8,587 nucleotides of DNA from Candidatus Enterousia avistercoris. Its GTDB lineage: Bacteria > Pseudomonadota > Alphaproteobacteria > Rs-D84. The notes beneath the pieces were generated by a model. It ran no database searches. It saw only the letters and a program-made list of their open reading frames with translations, and was not told the origin of the DNA. The stretch is from positions 1-8,587 of the forward strand of contig JADINC010000060.1 of NCBI GenBank assembly GCA_017694255.1, read 5' to 3'. Of the stretch, positions 1 through 6,114 are shown piece by piece; the first letter of the stretch is position 1; the number at the start of each line of letters is the position of its first letter. Position numbers and translations under genes: made by a program.

Positions 1-1023
1 CCACCAACATTGTTTGAATATTTACCGCGTGATGCGATTTTATTCGTAGACGAAAGTCATGTTACAATTCCGCAAATTGCCGCAATGTCGCGTGGGGATC
101 GGGCGCGTAAAGAAACACTGGCGCAATATGGATTTCGTTTGCCGGCATGCGTTGATAACAGACCGCTGACGTTCGAAGAATGGGATGCGCTGCGGCCGCA
201 AAGTATTTTTGTATCGGCAACGCCGGCACAATGGGAACTGGAACAGGCGGGTGGCGTTGTTTCAGAACAAGTTATTCGCCCAACGGGTTTGTTAGACCCC
301 GAATGCGAAGTGCGGCCAACCGCGCACCAGGTGGATGATTTATTAGACGCGGTTAAAAAAATCCAGGGGCGCGTATTGGTTACAACGTTGACCAAAAAAA
401 TGGCGGAACAATTAACAGACTATTTCGTTGAAAATGGCGTGCGGGCAAAGTATCTGCACAGTGATATTGAAACGCTGGAACGTATTGAATTATTGCGCGA
501 TTTGCGGTTGGGTAAATTTGATGTGCTGGTTGGGATTAATTTGCTGCGCGAAGGGTTGGATGTGCCAGAATGTGAACTGGTTGCCATTATGGATGCAGAT
601 AAAGAAGGATTCTTGCGTTCAACACGTTCGTTGATTCAGACAATTGGGCGGGCGGCGCGTAATGCAAATGGACGTGTGATACTGTATGCTGATACAATAA
701 CAGATTCTATGCGGGCAGCGTTGGATGAAACAGCGCGGCGGCGCGAAAAGCAAATGGCGTATAACCGTGAACATAATATTACACCTAAAACCGTGACCAA
801 GGCAGTTTTTGCAGAGGTTGGCGATAAGGGCGAAAAAACAGATAAAAAACGTCGCTTTGTTTATACGCGTGATGGTGTAATGGATGCGGATTCGTTGCGC
901 AAAGAAATTAAGAAATTAAATAAACAAATGCGCGATGCGGCGGAAAATCTGGAATTTGAACGGGCGGCCGAATTGCGTGACGCAATCCATAAAATGGAAG
1001 ATGATTTATTGTTGTTGGAGTAA
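1..1023 (+). CDS. uvrB: UvrABC system protein B, C-terminal half (5' end outside window)
   Basis: UvrB is the damage-verifying helicase-like subunit of UvrABC nucleotide excision repair; it is loaded by UvrA and then recruits UvrC. The reading frame is open from base 1 (Pro-Pro-Thr-Leu-Phe-Glu), so the N-terminal half, with Walker A and the beta-hairpin, lies upstream. Visible in order: the Walker B/DEAD-like FVDESH, the RGDRARKETL stretch, SATP (motif III), LVTTLTKKMAEQL (motif IV), YLHSD, VGINLLREGLDVPE (motif V), QTIGRAARN (motif VI), ERRREKQMAYNREHNITP, and a C-terminal UVR coiled coil (NLEFERAAELRD) that contacts UvrC. The fragment has 340 residues of a protein usually near 670. One local difference is AAMSRGD, where a Tyr (MYRGD) is usual. 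It ends in TAA and the last codons supply the Shine-Dalgarno site for tsaE. Identity is very secure. Confidence 0.97.
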   Translation, partial: PPTLFEYLPRDAILFVDESHVTIPQIAAMSRGDRARKETLAQYGFRLPACVDNRPLTFEEWDALRPQSIFVSATPAQWELEQAGGVVSEQVIRPTGLLDPECEVRPTAHQVDDLLDAVKKIQGRVLVTTLTKKMAEQLTDYFVENGVRAKYLHSDIETLERIELLRDLRLGKFDVLVGINLLREGLDVPECELVAIMDADKEGFLRSTRSLIQTIGRAARNANGRVILYADTITDSMRAALDETARRREKQMAYNREHNITPKTVTKAVFAEVGDKGEKTDKKRRFVYTRDGVMDADSLRKEIKKLNKQMRDAAENLEFERAAELRDAIHKMEDDLLLLE

Positions 1024-1029
1024 GTACAC

Positions 1030-1437
1030 ATGCAAAAAGAATATGATTTAAAAAATATAGATGAAACACGTGCGTTCGCACGCGAATTTGCACATACGCT
1101 GAATGCGCCAGTTGTTGTCGCATTGCATGGGGATTTGGGTATGGGAAAATCAGAAATTGCCCGTACGATAATCCAAGAACTGCGTGGGGCGGATACTGTC
1201 GTGCCAAGTCCAACATTCACAATTGTGCAAAGTTATGATGGAATTTCACATTTTGATTTATATCGTATAAATGATGGGTCTGAACTGGTTGAAATTGGTT
1301 TGGGGCATGCGATACAGAAAGATATAACGTTGATTGAATGGCCAGATATAGCAAATGATATGTTGCCAAAAGATACAATACATGTCTATATCACAGGCAC
1401 TGGTGATGCGCGGCATATTGTCGTAAAGCAGTTTTAA
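1030..1437 (+). CDS. tsaE: tRNA threonylcarbamoyladenosine biosynthesis ATPase TsaE
   Basis: TsaE is the small P-loop ATPase that works with TsaB and TsaD to make the t6A modification at position 37 of ANN-decoding tRNAs in the cytoplasm. The 135-residue protein has Walker A GDLGMGKS (residues 34-41), the family block VPSPTF (58-63), HFDLYR (74-79) with the catalytic-type Asp76, and LIEWP (101-105) with Glu103 and Trp104. Length is slightly below the usual 140-160. The ATG lies 6 bp after the uvrB stop. A GGAG (1017-1020) overlapping the end of uvrB gives a 9-base spacing, so the two genes are probably co-transcribed and translationally coupled. The gene ends convergently against the ftsA-rpe fusion; the two stop codons overlap at 1434-1437. 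No stem-loop with a T-tract terminator follows. Confidence 0.95.
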   Translation: MQKEYDLKNIDETRAFAREFAHTLNAPVVVALHGDLGMGKSEIARTIIQELRGADTVVPSPTFTIVQSYDGISHFDLYRINDGSELVEIGLGHAIQKDITLIEWPDIANDMLPKDTIHVYITGTGDARHIVVKQF

Positions 1438-3212
1438 TTTTCTGGTTTTTTTAGCAGACTTTGGACCGCCAATGGAAAGTCGGATGATTTGGCCAAGTAT
1501 GATCCACTGACCAACATATCTGCGCCCGCCGCCCAGCATTTTTGGGCGGTGTCTGCATTTATGCCACCATCAACAGATATCAGATATTTTAACCCATATT
1601 TTTTGCGGGTGGCCGCCAGTACAGATATTTTATGCAGACAGGCATCATTAAATTCTTGGCCCGCCGCGCCCGGAGAAACGGCCATAACCATTACTTCGTC
1701 CAGTTCGCGTAAAATCGGTTTTAATAATGATACGGATGATTCAGGGTTTAATGCAACACCAGCACGCTTTGATGATGCGTGTATCAGGCGTATGGCGTCG
1801 CGCAATCCAGATGTGTTTGTGGATACTATGATGGTATCTGCGCCGGCGGCAATTGCGTCGGCGGCCCATACAGATGGGCTTTCGGTCATTAGGTGAACAT
1901 GCAAATGCGCGTTTGTGTGTGCGCGAATATATTTTAGTTCTGCAATGCTGCCCGCGATGCGGTCAACATAAAAACCGTCCATTATGTCAACATGAATCAT
2001 GGAAAGCCCGCCCGCACGAAATGTGGAATAGGTCATAGGACTTTTCATGTCAAAGCACAATGTGCTGGGCAAAATGGGGATAAAGCGTGGACGATTGTTA
2101 TGACGGCGGTGAAATATAGAAAAAACGCGTTCTTTGATTTTTTCTATTTTATTACGGCGGGCGTCGTATTTATTACGGTGATCGGATTCTTTGTTCCATA
2201 TATATGCAGACAGTGCGCGTACAGATGCGTCCGCATGCATGTTCTGTACAGGTATTGAAAATGTGTTTTCTATGAATTCATTTATTGAATCTATTTCCGC
2301 GCCGCCGCCGGAAATGATTATCTGGGTTGGGTGATATTTGTTAAATGCCGGTGCGGATTCAGATTTTATTTGGGCGCAAATGTTAACTATGTGCGGTAAT
2401 ATTATATCATTTACATCGGAACGTGAAAATTCATATGCAGTGTCAGCCGGGGTGAAACGGTCCATTTCTTTGGGAAACAGGGACGCAACATTACGCTGTA
2501 TCCGGTCGGCATCATCAAAATTAATGTTCAGCTTTTCAGATATATCGGTTGATATGGTAGTTCCGCCAATTGGTATCTTTGCATGCCATACCGGTCCGCG
2601 ATCCATCCAAATTGATACACTGGTAAATCGGGCGCCAAAATCAATAAACATGGTTGTTTGTTTTTTTTGACGATATAACGCGTTCTGTAAAAACATAGGG
2701 TCATAAAATGCATCTGGTTGAATATGTGCATGACGTAATACAGATAAAAGTGCGTCCATTTCAGCGTGCGAATAAAATATTGCACTGAATGCAGAAATTA
2801 ACTGGCGATCAGTGTGGCCGATTGGTGAATACATGTTGCGCGCCGTTGGGGTATCATAGCGTAATGGAAATATATGCATTGGAAAATACCCATCAGGTGG
2901 CGTAATTTGACCGATTTGATTGCGTATATCAGATGCAGTGATTTTATGTTCGCCCGGCCATACCGTATTCTTGGCAATCATTTCAAATTCAGATTGTCCA
3001 AAATCACCCGTTATATATGCAGAATCAAAGTGCGCGCCAATCTGTTGTTCCAGTTCGTCAATTACAGATTTTAATGCAAATACAGTGTCAAAACTGTCAA
3101 CCGTGTGCATGGCTGATTGTATAATACGGCCTGATAATACATGATGCGCAATGCCACGCACACAGCATGCCCCAATGTCCAGACATAAAAAGCAAGAATC
3201 CCCCAGATTCAT
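1434..3212 (-). CDS. ftsA-rpe: FtsA-ribulose-phosphate 3-epimerase fusion protein
   Basis: This is one uninterrupted 592-residue frame with two recognisable proteins. Residues 1-340 are FtsA, the actin-like ATPase that anchors FtsZ to the membrane. They show phosphate-1 LDIGACCVRG (11-20), a 1C-like subdomain (about 85-180), phosphate-2 with Asp191, Gly193 and Thr197, IPIGGTTISTDIS (213-225), and the adenosine motif ISGGGAEI (300-307). Residues 350-370 are a basic amphipathic helix resembling the FtsA membrane-targeting sequence. Residues 377-592 are an Rpe TIM barrel, which interconverts ribulose-5-phosphate and xylulose-5-phosphate. Its recognised catalytic residues are in place: His407, Asp409, Met411 (HVDIMDG), His440 (HVHLM) and Asp548 (SVDGG). 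SPGAAGQEF (513-521) and a phosphate-binding SGS (569-571) are also present. Between residue 341 and the first barrel strand there is no Met or GTG codon and no ribosome binding site; the only candidate is TTG at Leu381. The gene starts 14 bp after ftsQ behind a weak AAAGA. Both domain calls are strong; the functional meaning of the fusion is unknown. Confidence 0.9.
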   Translation of the reverse strand: MNLGDSCFLCLDIGACCVRGIAHHVLSGRIIQSAMHTVDSFDTVFALKSVIDELEQQIGAHFDSAYITGDFGQSEFEMIAKNTVWPGEHKITASDIRNQIGQITPPDGYFPMHIFPLRYDTPTARNMYSPIGHTDRQLISAFSAIFYSHAEMDALLSVLRHAHIQPDAFYDPMFLQNALYRQKKQTTMFIDFGARFTSVSIWMDRGPVWHAKIPIGGTTISTDISEKLNINFDDADRIQRNVASLFPKEMDRFTPADTAYEFSRSDVNDIILPHIVNICAQIKSESAPAFNKYHPTQIIISGGGAEIDSINEFIENTFSIPVQNMHADASVRALSAYIWNKESDHRNKYDARRNKIEKIKERVFSIFHRRHNNRPRFIPILPSTLCFDMKSPMTYSTFRAGGLSMIHVDIMDGFYVDRIAGSIAELKYIRAHTNAHLHVHLMTESPSVWAADAIAAGADTIIVSTNTSGLRDAIRLIHASSKRAGVALNPESSVSLLKPILRELDEVMVMAVSPGAAGQEFNDACLHKISVLAATRKKYGLKYLISVDGGINADTAQKCWAAGADMLVSGSYLAKSSDFPLAVQSLLKKPEN

Positions 3213-3226
3213 TTCTTTGTATCAAT

Positions 3227-3907
3227 CTATTTTACCAATATACGTGCGTCATCGCGCATGTCTATCATGGTTATTTGCTTTGATAAAATGCCATGATTTT
3301 TATCCAGAACCATTAAACTGGCTACGGCGGATTCTGGCGCCTGTTCCGGCAGCATAATTGTTATGCCGTCGGTCGTGTGGATATTCCAGCGACGATGTTC
3401 TATCCATTCCAGATAATCCAGTTTATCAATCAAATTATGGGCAATGTTTGTTATGTCAGATATATCGTCTGGTAATTCACCACGAAAAACAACCGTGTTT
3501 GCCAAACGTGTATCTGTGGGCCGATTTATTACAGTGCCGTCCGCAGACAGTGGGAAAAACATGGTCCCATCAGTCCACTGGGCAATAGGCTGGTACAGTT
3601 CAACCCGAACAATTAAATTGCCATTTGGGGTCCGGCGTACCGCCGAATTTTGTACACCAGGTACAGATGCAACACGGGTATTTAATGCGGTTAAATCAGC
3701 ACGAAAACCATTTGTCCCGGGCGCAACCGCAATCGCCGTGGCAATTGCGGTTAAATCCTTGTTCGCGGATGGTGATGATATTGATATGTTGCGAATATGG
3801 GCAATTTCCCCGCGATTCATATATGTCATGATTATTCGGGTCGAAAAATACACCGCCAATATTATGGCAACAACAAAGTATATCCAAAACCATATATTAC
3901 GCTTCAT
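3227..3907 (-). CDS. ftsQ: Cell division protein FtsQ
   Basis: FtsQ is the bitopic inner-membrane divisome protein that recruits FtsB/FtsL and links cytoplasmic Z-ring proteins to septal wall synthesis. The 226 residues show a short cytoplasmic tail (MKRN), one transmembrane helix (about 5-27), and a POTRA domain (about 37-105) containing VPGVQNSAVRRTPNGNLIVRV. A beta domain (106-226) follows, starting with the typical ELYQPIAQW, then an LSADGTVINRP block, and ending near IDMRDDARILVK. Length is at the short end for the family. The start was chosen because the next in-frame Met would remove the membrane helix. A TATAAT lies 7 bp before the ATG, so transcription may begin at or next to the start codon, with no Shine-Dalgarno site. 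ftsA-rpe follows after 14 bp, the usual ftsQ-ftsA order. The usual upstream mur/ddl genes are absent. Confidence 0.88.
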   Translation of the reverse strand: MKRNIWFWIYFVVAIILAVYFSTRIIMTYMNRGEIAHIRNISISSPSANKDLTAIATAIAVAPGTNGFRADLTALNTRVASVPGVQNSAVRRTPNGNLIVRVELYQPIAQWTDGTMFFPLSADGTVINRPTDTRLANTVVFRGELPDDISDITNIAHNLIDKLDYLEWIEHRRWNIHTTDGITIMLPEQAPESAVASLMVLDKNHGILSKQITMIDMRDDARILVK

Positions 3908-3914
3908 GCGTTTG

Positions 3915-3943
3915 ATTATATCATAAATTCATTCAATTGGAAA
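3915..3943 (-). promoter_or_regulatory. Putative promoter of ftsQ-ftsA-rpe, predicted leaderless
   Basis: On the minus strand a perfect -10 TATAAT lies at 3920-3915 and is preceded by TGA, giving an extended -10 (TGnTATAAT). A TTTCCA (4 of 6 matches to TTGACA) lies 17 bp upstream at 3943-3938. Only seven bases (CAAACGC) separate the -10 box from the ftsQ ATG, so the expected start point falls on or just before the initiation codon. The site sits in the 52-bp gap between the lipoprotein gene and ftsQ. It would let the division genes be transcribed independently. Confidence 0.6.
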
Positions 3944-3959
3944 TATAACAGTTATTTTT

Positions 3960-4340
3960 TTAACTGGCACGCAACAGGTATCCACGCCGAAACATACATT
4001 TGCGATATGCGCCAACGGATTTTGATGTGGTATTGCGGGGTACGGATAACAATGCGCGTTGACCAACATCGCGGTATTCGTTTGACTGGAATGTTACCCA
4101 CAGACCGTCCCAGTCTGGCATAATTGCGCTTTGGTTCGGGGATAATAATTTTGAAATTCGCGAACGGGGCATATATGAAGGCTTGTCAATACCCAGGCAT
4201 GCCTTGTGATCACGGACAAATTGTTCCATGGTTACAGATTCATTTTCCCAATTTAATATTGTTGCGTCATCAATACTGCCGCGATTAACAGATGCACAGC
4301 CCGATAATGCCAGTATTAAAACCAGGTATTTAATTCTCAT
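3960..4340 (-). CDS. Small lipoprotein of unknown function with YxxCMxxRGY motif
   Basis: The 126-residue protein starts with a short lipoprotein signal peptide: basic n-region MRIK, hydrophobic LVLILA, and lipobox LSGC with Cys15 as the predicted lipidation site. The mature part holds two further cysteines (Cys48 and Cys115), which could form a periplasmic disulfide. The C-terminal motif YRKCMFRRGY (112-121) resembles the Y-x-x-C-M-x-x-(R/K)-G-(Y/W) ending seen in small alphaproteobacterial lipoproteins of unknown role. It would be processed by Lgt and LspA and could be a client of the Lol system encoded nearby. It is the first gene of the minus-strand cluster, 52 bp before ftsQ. A TATAAT lies exactly 7 bp before the ATG and there is no Shine-Dalgarno site. 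The lipoprotein call is secure; no function can be assigned. Confidence 0.82.
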   Translation of the reverse strand: MRIKYLVLILALSGCASVNRGSIDDATILNWENESVTMEQFVRDHKACLGIDKPSYMPRSRISKLLSPNQSAIMPDWDGLWVTFQSNEYRDVGQRALLSVPRNTTSKSVGAYRKCMFRRGYLLRAS

Positions 4341-4347
4341 GCTTTGT

Positions 4348-4376
4348 ATTATAATTTAATTGCCTTGGGGGGGCAA
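4348..4376 (-). promoter_or_regulatory. Putative promoter of the lipoprotein gene, predicted leaderless
   Basis: On the minus strand TTGCCC (4376-4371; 4 of 6 matches to TTGACA) is followed after 17 bp by a perfect TATAAT (4353-4348). The -10 box is separated from the lipoprotein ATG by seven bases (ACAAAGC), the same spacing as at ftsQ, so the mRNA should start at or next to the ATG. The -10 box lies in the palindrome ATTATAAT (4348-4355). The -35 box overlaps a G7 tract shared with the divergent promoter. Confidence 0.6.
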
Positions 4377-4389
4377 TAGTTTTTATAAT
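4360..4389 (+). promoter_or_regulatory. Putative promoter of the plus-strand envelope gene cluster
   Basis: TTGCCT (4360-4365; 4 of 6 matches to TTGACA) and a perfect TATAAT (4384-4389) are separated by 18 bp. The expected transcription start is near 4396, leaving a leader of about 20 bases before the ATG at 4417, with AGGA (4406-4409) as ribosome binding site. The spacer includes a run of seven G (4367-4373). This placement argues against the upstream in-frame TTG at 4360 as a start, since that codon would lie in the -35 box. Confidence 0.55.
4367..4373. repeat. G7 homopolymer in the divergent promoter spacer
   Basis: Seven consecutive G lie between the -35 and -10 boxes of the plus-strand promoter and at the -35/spacer boundary of the minus-strand promoter. 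A change in tract length would change the spacing of both promoters. The tract is visible directly; any variability is inference. Confidence 0.5.
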
Positions 4390-4416
4390 AGGGAAAAAGG
4401 GGCACAGGACAGAGAC

Positions 4417-4743
4417 ATGGCGTTAACAGTTCAGAACTTTATTAAACTGGCAAACTTTTATAACCAAATGCTGATGATGATGTCGGCGGTTTGTGTGGAA
4501 AAGGGTGGGGTGGCAATTGAAAATTATTCAGGGCGATTCTTTGTCGCAGATACGTTGGAATTTGTATATGAATATGGGCGCCGATTGATGGATGCAAATA
4601 AAAATTCTGTGCCCAGTGATGTTGCCGCGGTTATTGAAAAGTTTCGTGTCCAGTATGAACGGGTCAAGGATTTAACCACGCCAACACAAAAACCTATATA
4701 TGAAATGACACTGGAAGAATTTGAACGTGTAATGAATATCTGA
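4417..4743 (+). CDS. Hypothetical 108-residue protein
   Basis: No family is recognised. The predicted protein starts MALTVQNFIKLANFYNQ and is 108 residues long. It has no signal peptide or clear membrane span and is probably mostly helical and cytoplasmic. It contains a Met-rich patch (MLMMMSAV), a central region around FFVADTLEFVYEYGRRLMDA, and a C-terminal tail ending EMTLEEFERVMNI that resembles a short helical interaction motif. The ATG at 4417 was chosen because AGGA lies 7 bases upstream and because the in-frame TTG at 4360 falls in the predicted promoter. It is the first gene of the plus-strand cluster and is followed after 21 bp by the secretin-like lipoprotein, so the two are probably co-transcribed. 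It ends in TGA. Confidence 0.7.
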   Translation: MALTVQNFIKLANFYNQMLMMMSAVCVEKGGVAIENYSGRFFVADTLEFVYEYGRRLMDANKNSVPSDVAAVIEKFRVQYERVKDLTTPTQKPIYEMTLEEFERVMNI

Positions 4744-4764
4744 CACAAGTCATAAGGGGAAAAT

Positions 4765-6099
4765 ATGAAAAAAATAAATTTTATTTTTATTGGCGCACTG
4801 GCGATGATGGCTGGGTGCTCGCAAATGCGGCAACAAAACCAGATTCCCCAATATGATACAATTAATGTTGTTGAAAATTTTGTAATAGATGAAAATTCTG
4901 TGCCGATTTTCCCAAAGAAAGCCGCGTTGACAACCGATACCGCGCAACGCTTTGCGATTGATTTGCCAAAACGCTGTACGGTGGATTGGGATAATCAAAC
5001 GGTGGTTTCTGTGGTGCCCGAAGAAAAAATAGAAATGGTACGATTGGGGGTTGGGGACCCGTTGCCGTCTGATTTGGTTGTGTCTGATTATGAGTTTAAA
5101 AAACTGAGTGTTAAACAGGCGTTAGATAAATTACTGGAGGGTACAGATATATCTGTTATCGAAGATGGTGAATTGCCGCAAACTATTTCTGGGACGGTGG
5201 CGTCTGGGAATCTGGATGATACAGTCGAACTGATGGCAAAAATGGGGCGGGCATATTATTCATATGATGCAGAAAATGCAGAAATACATCTGGACGATCG
5301 GGCCAAATGGATGATAAAAATGCCAAATAATGAAAGTATTATAATGGCGTTGTTGGATGCTATGCATGGCGCAGATATGCGAAACCTGTTGGTCGATTGG
5401 CAGGATAAAACTGTTGTGTTCGAAGGTAATTACCAAACAGAGCGAGAGGTCGCAAAAATAATATCTGAAATCGCGTCGAAAAAATATATGATTGCGTGGG
5501 ATATTGATGTATATCGTGTGTATCCACGTACAGATAATCCAATTGTGTGGATGAATTTGCTGCCTGCGTTTGGCGATAAGAATATTAAAATGTCTATCCC
5601 GGGGGTCGTGGGGCGCGCATTAGTGGTCAGCCCGGAAATTAACACGAAAACATTGCAGGAATTTTTATCGCAACAGGCAAATGTTGTGCTGATTTCCCAG
5701 GGAACATTTGTTATACCAAATGGATGGCAGTCGCGGTTTGATATCGGGCAATGCAGCAAAGAAGAAAGACTGGAAACAGATTTAATAATTGGCGCAACGG
5801 GGACATATGGGGACTATGGCGGTCAAAATAAAATTGATGCAAAAATTGTTTTGCGAACCAGTAATGGGGAACTGTCGTCGTTTAATATACCGTCCAGTGT
5901 TGGGGATAACTATGTAATTATTGGTATTCCAACGCATTCTTTTGTAACGACACCAGAAACATTAATCAGCCCGTTTGCGGAATTGGTTGTGTTTATGTCA
6001 CCACGATTAATTTCTATTGTTGATGCGGCCAAAAACCAGAATTTGCCAACAGACCAGTTGGTTGGTGATGCGCTGCGGGCGTTTTTAAGTGAAGAATAG
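4765..6099 (+). CDS. Secretin-like outer-membrane lipoprotein (possibly PilN/BfpB type)
   Basis: The 444-residue protein has a lipoprotein signal peptide (MKKINFIFIGALAMMAGC, lipid Cys18). Residues about 112-176 look like a secretin/TonB short N-terminal domain: LSVKQALDKLL, then LPQTISGTVASGNLDDTVELM and YSYDAENAEIHL. Residues about 190-245 resemble an N1-type ring-building domain (LLVDWQDKTVVFEGNY, then EVAKIISEI). Residues about 260-420 look like a reduced secretin core ending in AELVVFMSPRLISI, close to the ELVIFITPRI ending of secretins. The usual VPxLG gate motif is not seen, and the core is shorter than normal. Lipidated secretins are known for type IVB pili (PilN/BfpB), but no pilus or secretion genes are in the window. 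Cys71 and Cys330 could pair. AAGGGGA (4754-4760) is a clear ribosome binding site. lolC/E follows after 15 bp. The lipoprotein call is firm; the secretin assignment is moderate. Confidence 0.62.
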   Translation: MKKINFIFIGALAMMAGCSQMRQQNQIPQYDTINVVENFVIDENSVPIFPKKAALTTDTAQRFAIDLPKRCTVDWDNQTVVSVVPEEKIEMVRLGVGDPLPSDLVVSDYEFKKLSVKQALDKLLEGTDISVIEDGELPQTISGTVASGNLDDTVELMAKMGRAYYSYDAENAEIHLDDRAKWMIKMPNNESIIMALLDAMHGADMRNLLVDWQDKTVVFEGNYQTEREVAKIISEIASKKYMIAWDIDVYRVYPRTDNPIVWMNLLPAFGDKNIKMSIPGVVGRALVVSPEINTKTLQEFLSQQANVVLISQGTFVIPNGWQSRFDIGQCSKEERLETDLIIGATGTYGDYGGQNKIDAKIVLRTSNGELSSFNIPSSVGDNYVIIGIPTHSFVTTPETLISPFAELVVFMSPRLISIVDAAKNQNLPTDQLVGDALRAFLSEE

Positions 6100-6114
6100 T
6101 AAAGGTATAAAATA

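Noticed and set aside
1529..1549. GC-rich hairpin (7-bp stem, 7-base loop) about 90 bases beyond tsaE, a possible terminator.
   Set aside because: No T tract follows on either strand, and it lies inside the Rpe coding sequence (Ala-Gln-Lys-Cys-Trp-Ala). It is not called as a terminator.
2060..2084. Possible separate start for Rpe at TTG (Leu381).
   Set aside because: There is no ribosome binding site upstream, and starting there would truncate the first barrel strand. Fusion is the simpler reading.
4360..4416. N-terminal extension of the 108-residue protein from a TTG at 4360.
   Set aside because: The TTG lies in the predicted -35 box, and ATG 4417 has a well-spaced AGGA.
5143..5156. Perfect 14-bp palindrome ACAGATATATCTGT, a possible operator.
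   Set aside because: It lies deep inside the secretin-like coding region and encodes Thr-Asp-Ile-Ser-Val with the local preferred codons. A chance origin is likely.
700..5781. The hexamer ACAGAT appears about 14 times on the plus strand against about 2 for its complement, like a strand-skewed DNA motif.
   Set aside because: Every copy falls in a coding frame as Thr-Asp (ACA GAT) in plus-strand genes or Ser-Val (TCT GTA/GTT) in minus-strand genes, so codon choice explains it. There is no extended consensus around the copies.
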